From Rhynchospora pubera (Eukaryota; Streptophyta; Magnoliopsida; Poales; Cyperaceae), in the NCBI GenBank assembly GCA_028095005.1, contig CM051462.1:128826752-128890751 (forward strand): 64,000 bases of DNA, given 5' to 3'. The notes below the pieces were generated by a model. The model was not told where the DNA came from. It did no database searches and was given only the letters and a program-made list of their open reading frames with translations. Below, piece by piece: positions 1-10,287 of the stretch (positions are counted from its first letter, which is position 1; the number at the start of each line of letters is the position of its first letter). The position numbers were made by a program, and so were the translations under genes.

Positions 1-158
1 AAAAGACATGAAAGAGATTCACTGTGGAGGGCTCCACATTTTAGTGTTCTGATGTATTAATTGCCACATGTCGTAACCAAAGTTTTTATATGGTATCTGA
101 TAAAGGATCACCTATGGATTCTTCCGGAACACAAAATAAAGTGTTCTTCACCAGTATA
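1..158. other. left flank of Copia insertion, no gene seen
   Basis: No exon is recognised here. The last five bases (154-158, GTATA) are the target site duplicated by the Copia insertion that starts at 159. Because oxidase exons begin at 5193 on the same strand and their N-terminal exon is missing, this may be an intron or the 5' flank of that gene. That is inference only. Confidence 0.5.
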
Positions 159-406
159 TGTTGAAAATAAAAATAATTAAGAGAATAATTGACTTCAGAT
201 TAATAATAATCATAGACTAGGTTTATTGTTGTATTCCAATGTAAAAAGGGTTGCAACTTTTTTACCGTTAGGGACTTCTAACGGTCAATTTTTTTACCGT
301 TACTTTTCTTCCGCCTATAAAAGGCTATGTATAAAATCATGTAAAGATAATATAGATGAATAAAATACAAATTAATTCTTCAAAATTATCAGTCTCATTT
401 TCAACA
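159..406 (+). repeat. 5' LTR of Copia element
   Basis: 248 bp, starts TGTTGAAAAT and ends CATTTTCAACA. It carries a TATAAAAGG box at about 316-324 and AATAAA-type signals near 359. It differs from the 3' LTR at three positions only. Confidence 0.96.
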
Positions 407-418
407 TGGTATCAGAGC
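407..418 (+). other. primer-binding site (tRNA-iMet)
   Basis: TGGTATCAGAGC directly follows the 5' LTR. This is the standard minus-strand priming site of plant Copia elements, complementary to the 3' end of initiator methionine tRNA. Confidence 0.93.
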
Positions 419-581
419 GGTGTTGATCCGCAAAATCTGTTCTTATCAGTTAAAAAAAAAAACCTTCAATCCAGCCAAAAAGACTTTCTGTTCCAAAATT
501 TGTGTGTGCCAGAATCAAAATCTTCTTCTATTCTCCCTACCTGGGCACAAATTGTGACTCCATAAAAACTAAGGAAAAATT

Positions 582-1436
582 ATGAGCGGCAAGGAAAAAT
601 ATGTTCAGCCTGTACCAAAAAAACCTTTGTCTCAAAATCAAAATCAACGGCAAACAACCTCCATGATAAGAAAGGGAAACGATTACCTAATTTTAAGCCA
701 AAATCTGTTCATAGATGAAAAATCTCGGTGCATCAAACCTTCAGATCCAACTTCGGACAGCCTAAACCCTAAACCTGACCTCGATCGGAGCAAAGGAGGA
801 AGGGGGAGCGACATCGATGATGAGTGCTGTGAGCACTGCAGAAAACCAGGCCACACACGAGGTCGGTGTTGGATCCTTCATCCTGAACTCCGGCCAGTCG
901 AAAAAAGGAGAGGATCGAGAGGTGACGTGGCTGAGGTTTGGCGGAAGGGGGAGGTTGAGATTGTGTCGAGAGGATCGAGCGAATCAGACTCGGACTCAAG
1001 GAGGAAGAGAATCGATCGAATCGAAGCAGCTCTCATCTCCTTAACAGAACCTCTCGACGAATCAGACTCGGACTCAAGGAGGAAGAGAATCGATCGGATC
1101 GAAGCAGCTTTCATCTCCTTAACAGAACGCTTGTTACGCCCTGAATTGGGCCAAGGTTTGTCTAAGCCTTTAAACTCCAATTTTTTTAACCGACCCAAAA
1201 ATTTCGATCAAATTAAAGGCACAGCTGGATTAATTGTTAATAATCAAAATTTCTTATGTGAAAATAAATGTCTAACTATTGGTGTTTCAACCAAAATTGC
1301 TTTCCAAAATTATACCAAATGGGTACTTGATTCCGGTGCTACCGATCACATGACAGGAAATCAAAATTTGTTAAAAAATTATCGTTCTATTAGTGGTGAC
1401 CAATATTTTACCGTAGCAAATAATGAAAAAAATTAA
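582..1436 (+). pseudogene. Copia gag remnant plus protease
   Basis: Open frame of 284 codons. A CX2CX4HX4C zinc knuckle (CEHCRKPGHTRGRC) lies at about residues 82-95 and the aspartic protease core WVLDSGATDHMTG at about 247-259. The roughly 80 residues before the knuckle do not resemble the UBN2/gag domain expected in Copia, so most of gag appears deleted. A 26-residue segment is tandemly duplicated (units 981-1058 and 1059 to about 1128, about 2 differences). The frame closes at 1434-1436 because an A-run at about 1426-1432 has one base more than the integrase frame needs. Confidence 0.85.
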
Positions 1437-3025
1437 AATTAAAGGTTGGGGTATGATTAGTATTTTGTCTAAAAATTTTTTACAAGATGTCTTTTATGTT
1501 GAAAATTGCTCGGTTAATTTATTATCTATTAGTAAACTTTCTAGAGATTTGAATTGCGAAATAATTTTTAAAGGAAAAAGTATTATTTTTCAAGATTTAT
1601 TTTCAAAAGAAAAAATTGGTGAAGGTTTTCTTGAAAACGGTCTTTATTTTTTAAATAGCAACAAATTTATTTTCAAAACTAGTAAAGATGATGATTTGAG
1701 TAAACTTTGGCACAAGCGTGTTGGGCATCCTTCCGATAGAATTTTAAACAAAATATTTGATTTTTCTAATTTAGATTGTAGCAATTGCGAAACTTGTAAG
1801 CTTGCAAAACATACTAGACCCCCTTTTTCTATTTCAACCTCTAAAAGTAATGATTTTTTTGAACTTATTCATTCCGATGTTTGGGGTCCGGCCCCTATAA
1901 ATTCTTACAATGATTATAGGTATTTTGTTATTTTTATTGATGATTTTTCAAAAACTACTTGGTTGTATTTGATGAAAATTAAAAATGAAGTTTTTTCACA
2001 TTTTCAAGCCTTTGTGAATTTTGTTGAAAATCAATTTGAGAAAAAAAATTAAAATTTTGAGAACGGATAATGGCACCGAATACGTTAACCAAAATTTTTC
2101 TATTTTTCTTAAACAAAAAGGTATTTTACATCAAACTACTTGTGTTTATACCCCTCAACAAAACGGTGTTTCCGAAAGAAAAAACCGTCACCTTCTAGAA
2201 GTTACTAGATCTCTTTTGTTTCAAAATAATGTTCCAAAATCTTTTTGGTCGGATGCCGTTTTAACCGCGACTTATTTAATAAATAGGTTGCCAAGTGTCA
2301 TTTTGGATTTTAAAAGCCCCTTAGAAATTCTTTATGGTAGAAAATTAGATATTAGTCATTTAAGAGTTTTTGGTTGCAAATGTTTTGTGCACAATCAAAG
2401 AATTGACAAACTTGATTTTACTTCAATTAAAACTATTTTTGTTGGATATTCTTCCGAAAAAAAAGGGTACAAATGTTACGACCCAAAAAATAAAAAACTT
2501 TATATTTCTAGAAATGTTAGTTTTTTCAAAAATGAACCATTTTATGAAAACTATAATGAAAAGAAAGTTGAAAAGAATTTTTCTAGTGATTTTATATATC
2601 CATGTATTACTAACATCGAAACGAGTGAGTTTCGAAAAGAATTGAGAAATATTGTAGGAGAAGAAGCACAAGAAGAAAGTGTAGGAATCCTACAAAATGA
2701 AGAAATTCAAGAAGCCGAACAAGAAGAACACATTGAGGAGAATGACGAAACTCAAGAGCAACATATGCCGTTAAGAAGATCAAGCCGACAACCTCAACCT
2801 TCTACAAGATTAAGGGATTTTGTCACTTATTCGGTACAATATCCAATTCAAGATTACATTTCGTATGATAATATATCTCGTGAACATTATGCTTTCTTAA
2901 ATCTCTTGTCCAAAATTGAGGAACCAACCAATTATGAGGTAGCAAAAAAGGACCCAAAATGGTGTAAGGCAATGGAAGAAGAACTTCATGCCTTAGAAAA
3001 AAAATCAAACTTGGGAACTTTGTGA
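1423..3025 (+). pseudogene. Copia integrase, two frames
   Basis: Two open frames (1423-2052 and 2021-3025) carry one integrase. The first has the pre-integrase HHCC module (LWHKRVGHPSD, then CX2C) and the first catalytic Asp in HSDVWGP. The second has the second Asp in TDNGTEY and the catalytic Glu in NGVSERKNR, followed by the C-terminal linker rich in Glu. The frame changes at the A8 run 2041-2048, and the second frame ends early at 3023-3025 after another A8 run (2997-3004). At both sites the run is one A longer than the continuing frame requires. Assignment to Copia integrase is secure; function of this copy is unlikely. Confidence 0.88.
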
Positions 3026-3539
3026 ATTACCAAAAAAGAAAAAACCGGTTGGTTGTAAGTGGGTATACAAAATTAAATACCATAGCGACGGTACCATAGA
3101 ACGGTATAAAGCTAGATTGGTGGCCAAAGGGTATACCCAAACTTATGGTATAGATTACCATGAAACTTTTGCACCTGTGGCCAAAATGAATACTGTTAGG
3201 ATACTTTTTTCCATAGCGATAAATAATAATTGGACTTTGCATCAAATGGATGTTAAAAATGCATTCCTTCAAGGAAATCTTGAAGAAGAAATTTACATGT
3301 CTTTACCTCCCGGCCACAAAAAAGAGAATATTTCTAACCTTGTGTGTAGGTTAAAAAAATTCATTTATGGATTAAAGCAATCTCCAAGGGCATGGTATGG
3401 CAAACTTTCTCAATTTTTATTATCGTGTGATTTTAAAAAAAGTGGAGCCGATACATCATTGTTTGTTAGGCATAATACCAATGGTACCACTGCGGTTTTA
3501 GTTTATGTCGATGACATAATCATAACCGGCAATAACTAA
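3026..3539 (+). pseudogene. Copia reverse transcriptase
   Basis: Frame read from about 3005 through KWVYKIKYHSDGTIERYKA and VAKGYTQTYGIDYHETFAPV to the YVDD catalytic motif (YVDDIIITGNN, about 3507-3536). The usual Copia fingers and palm blocks are present, including VYGLKQSPRAW-like IYGLKQSPRAW. A TAA at 3537-3539 stops the frame where Copia elements have a sense codon, and a further A-run (3557-3561) is one A too short before the connection domain resumes. Confidence 0.88.
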
Positions 3540-3569
3540 TTTGAAATTGATAGGATAAAAATGACTTAA

Positions 3570-4486
3570 AACATAAGTTTGATATTAAAGATCTGGGAAA
3601 ATTAAAATATTTTTTAGGGATAGAAATTGCTCATTCTTCAAAAGGGTTATTTATATCCCAAAGAAAATATGTTCTTGATTTGCTTAAGGAAACCGGTAAA
3701 TTAGGTTGTAAGTCGGCCAAAACTCCAATTGACATGAATGAAAAACTTGATAATGAAAAAGGTGAACCATTAAAAGACATAAGTCATTTCCAAAGACTTG
3801 TAGGAAAATTAATTTACCTAACCGTTACAAGGCCAGACCTATCTTTTGCCATAAGTCAAATTAGTAAATTCATGCATTCACCTAGAACACCTCATTTAGA
3901 TGCCATTAATAGAATATTAAGGTATCTAAAAGGTTCTCCCGGAAAGGGAATTTGGATGAGGAGAAATGGTACTAATGCAATATGTGGCTATTCCGATGCA
4001 GATTGGGCCGGAAGTTTCGATAGGAAATCAACTACCGGCTTTTGCACATTTGTAGGCGGAAACTTAGTCACATGGAAAAGCAAGAAACAAAATGTCGTGG
4101 CACGATCAAGCGCGGAAGCAGAGTATCGAGCCATGGCATCCACCGCAAGCGAATTGACGTGGATTAAGCAACTACTTGCCGATTTGAATATTGCTAATAA
4201 AGAGCCAATGAAAATGTTTTGTGACAATCAAGCGGCAAGACATATTGCGGCAAATCCTGTTTTTCACGAGCGGACTAAACACATAGAGGTGGATTGTCAC
4301 TTCATTGGAGAAAAAATTGAAGCCAAAGAAATTGAAACTCCTTTCGTTCGAAGTCAAGAACAATTGGCGGATATTTTCACCAAAGGATTAAGCAAGAAGT
4401 CTTTTGACAATATTGGAAGTAAGCTAGGCTTGTACGATATCTACATGCCTAGCTTGAGGAGGAGTGTTGAAAATAAAAATAATTAA
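3570..4486 (+). pseudogene. Copia RT connection and RNase H
   Basis: After the shift at about 3557-3561 the frame carries the RT connection (KFDIKDLGKLKYFLGIEI) and an RNase H domain with the acidic residues in YSDADWAG, RSSAEAEYRAM and CDNQAA. An uninterrupted stretch of 268 codons runs from 3680 to 4486 and crosses the start of the 3' LTR at 4465. Within this stretch no lesion is visible. Confidence 0.88.
4456..4464 (+). other. polypurine tract of Copia element
   Basis: GAGGAGGAG sits immediately before the 3' LTR, where the plus-strand primer is expected. Confidence 0.85.
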
Positions 4487-4712
4487 GAGAATAATTGACT
4501 TCAGATTAATAATAATCATATACTAGGTTTATTGTTGTATTCCAATGTACAAAGGGTTGCAACTTTTTTACCGTTAGGGACTTCTAACGGTCAATTTTTT
4601 TACCGTTACTTTTCTTCCGCCTATAAAAGGCTATGTATAAAATCATGTAAAGATAATATAGATGAATAAAATACAAATTAATTCTTCAAAATTCTCAGTC
4701 TCATTTTCAACA
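4465..4712 (+). repeat. 3' LTR of Copia element
   Basis: 248 bp, three substitutions from the 5' LTR (a G/T at the CATAGACTAGG/CATATACTAGG site, an A/C in the run before GGGTTGC, and an A/C in AAAATTATC/AAAATTCTC). It is followed by the TSD GTATA at 4713-4717. Confidence 0.96.
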
Positions 4713-4717
4713 GTATA

Positions 4718-5192
4718 AGACTCAAAATAATATAATTTTAGGCCTATATCAGTCGCTAAAGTTAACCAGTTTTCTTGAGAAGAATTTGGAGTGCAAAAGG
4801 ATTCGGAATATGTTTCACTAAATCTAGCAATAAAGTAATAAGCTAGAGCTCACTAATTGCTGGCGAAAGCGACTCATAGATTTCGAGTACAAACCAAAAT
4901 AGATGCAGAGAAAAAGATAGGGACAACTGCAAATTAAGATATTGTTTATCAAATTGTTAATTGTGAGCCTGTGACCGAATCATTTAACAAAATCTTCCAC
5001 TACAAAAGACAAAAACCTCAAAATGTCTTGGGAATGAGGCACTAATTTTTTTAAAAGTAATAAAAAATTTCAAATTGACATCATGCACTAGCATAATGAA
5101 ATAGTTTATCTTCGGTAAGTTGCCTTGTTCTTAATTTAAACCACAAAATTAAAGACATTTACCGTTCAAATGTACTTTCATAATATAAATAG
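4718..5192 (+). other. intron or 5' flank of the oxidase gene
   Basis: No coding segment is seen on either strand. The N-terminal oxidase exon (family motif YDYYASGAEDQWTL) was looked for here and not found, so it must lie left of the window or be lost. The stretch ends in the splice acceptor AAATAG at 5187-5192. Confidence 0.6.
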
Positions 5193-8100
5193 GTTTCGAC
5201 CCCGGGTATTAATCGATGTGACAAAAATTGACATGACGACAACTGTTCTAGGCTTCAAAATTTCAATGCCAATCATGATCACACCAACTGGAATGCAGAA
5301 ATTGGCCCATCCTGATGGTTAGTTAGTAAATCCTGTTTTTAAATAATTTGAGGATATTAAGAATAGAGGATTAAAGAATAAGTTTTAATTTCTTCAAGAC
5401 TTATGAAAATTATTTCGCAATCTTTAGGAGAGCTTGCCACTGCAAGGGCTGCAGCCTCTGCTGGAACTATTATGGTTTGGCTTCTTTTCCCCTTCTACTG
5501 TTCTATTTATATATATATTTATTTATAACCGAAGAATAAAGAGTTTTCTCATCCTTCCCTCATAAGTAATAACTTGTTTAAACTATCTGAAGATAGATAA
5601 AAAAATAATTAAGGCCTTAATTTTGACTATAGAATATGCGTTCTACTTGTTGGTGCTACACATAACATAGAGCATGACAAGGTATTTGTACATTACATAT
5701 CGTTTTCAGACCTTGTCATCATGGGCAACTTCTAGCGTGGAAGAGGTCAATGCAACTGGACCTGGCATTCGTTTCTTTCAGCTTTATGTAATTCACTGCC
5801 TGTTGTTAATTTCTTTAGTTTAATTGTGTTATTTCTCTCTTTAAATATTTCATCGCTTTACACCTTTGCCTTACCTGCACATGTACTTGCTTGTACTAGT
5901 ATCGAGGAGTCTTTCCTGTTGCTAGTCATGTTCCAAATTTCCTAGTCCTTCCTAACAAATTAGTGATTTGTCCAATTGCGACCCCAAATAAATCTGAAAG
6001 ACGATTCTTATATTATATTTATCGTAGTTCTTTCTAATTAAATAACTATGTTATGCATCGGAATGTAGGTATACGAGGATAGGAACATAGTGAGACAACT
6101 GGTACAAAGGGCTTAGAAAGCTGGTTTCAAGGCAATCACACTAACTGTTGACACGCCCCGTTTGGTCGAAGGGAAATTGACATCAAGAATCAGTATCTTC
6201 CTCATTTAGTTTATACAATCATATTTATTATCTCTCCCGATTCTCATTTTTTTTTAATTCTAGTTTAATTTTGTATCTGTTGAAGTCAGACATTCTATTG
6301 GTACAGAGGTGATAATATCTGACAAAAAATACATTGGTCCAGTGGTTTTTGATAATTTTATCTGAATACACTGCTTGTAATTCGTCAGAATTTTCTGCCA
6401 TTCCATGACAATTTTTTTTATTTTTCTTCAAAAATATTATTATTTATTTTGATGCTATTTTCAGGTTCACTTTGCCACCTCATTTGACGCTGAAGAACTT
6501 TGAGAACCTTGACCATGGCAAGATGGATAAGGTTCAGATTGCAATTTCTAGACTTAAAACCTCATAGTTCCTAAACTAAATTAAATGCCTATGTTATATC
6601 TAATATCACATTATTTCTCGATTCTTCTTAGGCGTATGATTCTGGTTTGACTCCAGATGCTGACAGCCAATTTGATCAATCTCTCTCATGGAAGGTGCGC
6701 TGAAGTTTATTATTGTTACCAAATGAAATGTAGATTGTCATTCAAACTAAATGTTTTTACTTATTGTACATTTTGTTTGTACAGATGAATATTCAAGCAT
6801 TTTCAAGGAAAACTCTTACCTTCTTGCCTGATATATGCTTAAAAAAGACTTAAAGAGTAAAAGTATAATAGCTGCAGAATAAAATTTATTAATGAACTGA
6901 ACCGATCTGTTTATCCTTTTCTACAGGATGTGCAGTGGCTTCAAACAATTACTTCTCTGCCAATCTTGTGCAAAGGAATTATGACTGCTGAAGATAGTAT
7001 GTATTCAACAGTTGTAACAGTTATAATATCAAACTATAATGAAGAAAAAAAGAATTCTTTTGAGATCACCTGGCCGAATGGTATGAGAATGGTACAGTAA
7101 TGGATGAAATCCTTCCAACTCTTTGACTAAAGTTTTGGCCATACTTATATATAAGACAGAAAATTTTAATATATGATCAGAATAACCTGTTTATGGCATT
7201 AATTTTGAAAAACAAAACTTAAATTAATTTTTTTGTCCTGCATATGTAAACAGCACAGAAGGCCATAGAATGTGGGGCTTCTGGTATTATTGTTTCAAAC
7301 CATGGGGCACGCCAGCTAGACTATAGCCCTGCTACCATTACTTGCTTAGAAGAGGTAATATACCAAGCTTTTAGTTTTTATACTTAATTTTCTTGTTTCA
7401 TTTTCTATGCACTGATGAGGATGAACTTACCAGAAATTAGGGGTTAGTTAATTGCTTAATAGTAGTATAGTACTTGAGCTTGCAGTTTTCAGGTTGTTTC
7501 ATGGTATATAGCTAGTTTTGGCAGCATTGGTACCAGTGGATAAGGTGGTACCAGCGCCAGTGAAATTTCTTTTGTATTACTAGACAGGGGCTGAACCAGG
7601 ATTGGAGGATAAGGTAGGCCGAGTTGTTGAGGTCGATTTCAATTAGACATTAGTAACTTGAAATTTCAATACTAAGTAGGCCAGATACATTAGATAACCG
7701 AATTAACACTGTATTTTTTTATATTTTAACACTAAAAATATTTTCGCGGCCTAGGCCAGGCCTATGCCTTGCCCCTGCTTGTGTCCGCCCTGTTACTAGA
7801 TATTGTATATTGTGCTTTCTTTGCTGAAAGTCATAGAATGCTTATGGCTCTACTTGTTTCAAAAAACAAAAAATGTTATTGCATAATAATTTGTATATAG
7901 GTTGTGAAAGAGGCAAACGGAAGAGTCCCTGTTTTTCTTGATGGTGGGGTCCGCCGTGGAACTGACGTTTTCAAAGCACTTGCCTTGGGAGCTTCTGGCA
8001 TCTTTGTAAGTATAAAGTTTGAATTTGACTTCCCTTTACCTAAATATTAATTAATATTTTGTAACACATAAATTTTTTCTTCATTTCACTTACGCATGCT

Positions 8101-8625
8101 GCCCAAGCATGTATATCAGCAATGACTAATGACTGAACTATTTCAATGAGAAATTCACTTTCCTTATTTATGAAGTTACTTCTGAAATAAAATGGTTTCC
8201 ACAGTATAATATGCCAAAATTTTGGCTAAATAACCAGCTAGAATGGTTAATTGGTAATAGTTTGGATTTCTAAATGATTATTTAATCTTTAATAACATAT
8301 CGTATGTTTGGTTTGGGGTGGCTGTTATTGGGTCAATTCAGGTTTTTATAAGATGTAGAGATTCATGTATTATAAATATGATGCTATAGGAGAGACCCAC
8401 TTATAGAACTTACTATTTTGTTTGTTAATTTTTCAGATTGGGAGGCCTGTCCTTTATGGTTTGGCAGTGGATGGAGAGGCAGGGATAAAAAATGTGCTCA
8501 AGATGCTTAGAAATGAACTGGAGATTACCAAGGATCTCAGTGGGTGCACCTCTTTAAAGGATATAACCCGTGATCATGTGCTAACTGAATCTGATAGGAT
8601 TCGCCGCAGCTTCTCCAGGCTTTAA
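5193..8625 (+). pseudogene. (S)-2-hydroxy-acid oxidase (glycolate oxidase family), disrupted
   Basis: FMN-dependent peroxisomal oxidase that in intact form turns glycolate or related 2-hydroxy acids into 2-oxo acids and H2O2. Visible exons: 5193-5317, 5428-5474, 5710-5787, 6069-6192, 6465-6531, 6632-6694, 6927-6996, 7254-7354, 7901-8005, 8437-8625. All have GT-AG borders and compatible phases. Hallmarks are FRPRVLIDVTKIDMTTTVLG, the active-site block SNHGARQLD (catalytic His and Arg), the FMN-phosphate block LDGGVRRGTDVFKALALG and a C-terminal SRL, a type 1 peroxisomal signal. Exon 6069-6192 is broken twice: TAG at 6114-6116 where the family has Glu (after VQRA), and one missing base near 6161-6166 inside the conserved TPRLGRREADIKN block. 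All later exons stay clean. The N-terminal exon is absent from the window and a Copia element sits upstream. It is a recent pseudogene, or a gene with assembly errors in one exon. The substrate class (glycolate, lactate or long-chain) cannot be fixed. Confidence 0.88.
7585..7792. mobile_element. hAT-type MITE in oxidase intron
   Basis: 208-bp element starting CAGGGGCTGAACC and ending GTGTCCGCCCTG, flanked by perfect 8-bp duplications TTACTAGA (7577-7584 and 7793-7800). The terminal CAGGGG-type repeats and the 8-bp TSD are typical of hAT. It has no coding capacity. It resembles the element at 58295 in its GC-rich ends only. Confidence 0.85.
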
Positions 8626-9076
8626 ATTAAAATTTTCTTTTAATTTGAAAGAGAGAGTGAATAACTATGTAACCTTCATGAAGAGCTCAGAGGGCTCTTT
8701 GATATTTCTAGCAACTAGTTATGCTTTGTAATAAGGGTACCTTTGACTGAGTTTTGATGATTACAATTTGAGTTTAGAATCTGTTCTGGACTTCTGATTC
8801 CGTACTGCAAGTCTGCAAGGTACAATTTCGTACCAGTTCCTTCATTTGGTACTGCTTAATTGATTTGGTTTTACTGGAGGAGATGACAATTTCACTGATT
8901 TAATATTTTCACATTCAAAGAATAGTTAAACGTCTCAACATCCTCATGTATCATTGACATTTCGACTTTTATCTTATAGCACATTCCAATACCAGTCTTT
9001 TCACATCACTTGTTATACAAGCAGTACACAAAATGAATTTGACAGCACATTGACAAAGGAACCAGTAGAAAAAAAT
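8626..9076. other. convergent intergenic space between oxidase and JAZ
   Basis: This is the 3' side of both neighbouring genes. It should hold their two 3' UTRs. No other gene or repeat is recognised. Confidence 0.6.
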
Positions 9077-10113
9077 CTAATTAGATGAACTTTCTTCTGA
9101 TAATGTGCGTCTTTTGATGCGTCGCCTTTGATGGAGAAACCTTTGTAGAGATCTCTTCATTGAGAGGCCTGAGTTTGCTTTGAGAGAAACGATGGAATCT
9201 TCAATGTCATTTATGCTTTCAGTTTGTTCTAGATGGTCCGTGCAACTCTTTTCCATCTCTTGCTGCGCTTTGCATATTATCTCTCTAGCCTGCAAATTAT
9301 AAAATTTTTCATATTCGTCCTTTTTCCTGGCAACTTAGTACTTAATTGTAGGTAACTTGTCAAGCATTTGGTTGGAATATGTGTAGTTTTTTCTTCTGCT
9401 AGGTGGGAAGTGGGAGATTCTTAATTTATTTATTCTTGTCTATTGTCTATTTCCTGGCAACTTAGTACTTAACTGTAGGTAACTTGTCAAGCATTTATGC
9501 TTGGAATTATGTGTAGTTTTTTCTTGTCTATTGTAGAACCTTCTAAACAGGAAAAACTCCAGCCACAACTTTTGTTTCTTTAGAGTAAGCCAGAAAGAAG
9601 GAGCACTTAATTTTATGATGTTATGGAAATACATAGAACTCAACCTGAATCTCAGTTGCATCACAAGTGAACATCTGGCCTCTGTAGATAAAAGTTATTG
9701 GTTTCTCATCTTGTAACCTTCATTGTCATAATAATATAAAAAAAAAAAAGCCAAGTCGCATAATTAAATAATTCACTACTAATGATGTGTCTTTTCAACT
9801 GAAGTCACACGAATGCCGGGACTAACTTTCGACTTCACTATGCCTTAATACAAATGAACATAAACTCCCAAAATTCTAAATAATACTGATCCTATTTGCT
9901 GGCATTAGATGCTTATGCCACACAATGATAAGTATTTCTTAAAAAAAAAAAATGGATGTTGCCACCCCGTTTCATTGAAATGAACAATAAAAAAATGTAC
10001 AACTAAATATTGAACTTCTAATCAATAATTGTTAGTTGACACGAGAGTTACCGACAAATCGATGTTGCTTTTCCGCCTGAACTTAGGGAAAGCTCAGTGT
10101 TGCAGTATTCCAT
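9077..10113 (-). CDS. TIFY/JAZ repressor, short non-canonical type
   Basis: Rebuilt from three exons on the minus strand: 10113-10052 (starts ATG), 9717-9645 and 9289-9077 (ends TAG), 115 codons plus stop. Introns are GT-AG and the phases fit. JAZ proteins bind MYC-type factors and hold jasmonate genes off in the nucleus until COI1 and JA-Ile cause their breakdown. Exon 1 has an EAR-like patch (TELSLSS, residues 6-12), exon 2 the TIFY/ZIM core as TFIYRG (about 28-33), and exon 3 ends the ZIM helix (AREIICKAQQEM) and carries a Jas-like block SMKRSLQRFLHQRRRIKRR (about 87-105). The LPIAR-type degron before the Jas helix is absent (SGLSMKR), the Jas Lys is Gln, and no C-terminal PY is present. 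This resembles the short Arabidopsis JAZ7/8/13 class, whose members bind COI1 weakly. That it is a stable repressor here is inference. The neighbour oxidase gene is convergent. Confidence 0.85.
9324..9525. repeat. direct duplication in JAZ intron 2
   Basis: About 72-75 bp (9324-9395, starting TTCCTGGCAACTTAGTACTT) is repeated at 9451-9525 with a few differences and a short insertion. It lies wholly within intron 2 of the JAZ gene. Confidence 0.8.
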
Positions 10114-10172
10114 CCCCCTCTTTTTCTCTCTGTCAATATGTCTACAATACTAAACATAATAGCACTTGAGGT

Positions 10173-10287
10173 CCTATTTATTAGTTAGTTAATTTGTTCA
10201 TAATGTTTGGCACTGTAAAGAGGTGGGCGTGGATTTGAAAGAAAACATGGGAAATGCAAGTTTTTCATGTGTCAAATGTGCCATGTG
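10173..10287 (-). promoter_or_regulatory. JAZ promoter: TATA-like box and two CACATG E-boxes
   Basis: On the minus strand upstream of the JAZ ATG, CTAATAAATAGG (about 10173-10184) could serve as a TATA box about 65 bp before the start codon. Two CACATG hexamers (plus-strand CATGTG at 10266-10271 and CATGTG at 10282-10287) lie 16 bp apart. CACATG is a known binding variant for MYC2-type bHLH proteins, which commonly activate JAZ genes. Use of these sites is inferred. Confidence 0.45.

Larger units (their letters stand above)
159..4712 (+). mobile_element. Copia-type LTR retrotransposon, young but coding-defective
   Basis: Complete element of 4,554 bp with 248-bp LTRs, each TGTTGAAA...TTTTCAACA, flanked by the 5-bp duplication GTATA (154-158 and 4713-4717). 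A primer-binding site complementary to initiator-Met tRNA (407-418) and a polypurine tract (4456-4464) are present. The domain order gag zinc knuckle, protease, integrase, reverse transcriptase, RNase H places it in Ty1/Copia. The LTRs differ at 3 of 248 sites (about 1.2%), which suggests an insertion of roughly half a million years at commonly used plant rates (inference). The coding part is broken by four single-base indels, each in an A-run, and by one stop codon. The gag region ahead of the zinc knuckle is too short to hold the usual UBN2 domain. This copy therefore probably moved by using proteins from an intact relative. Confidence 0.96.

Noticed and set aside
356..565. 69-codon frame overlapping the Copia 5' LTR
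   Set aside because: It crosses the LTR end and primer-binding site, so it cannot be an independent gene.
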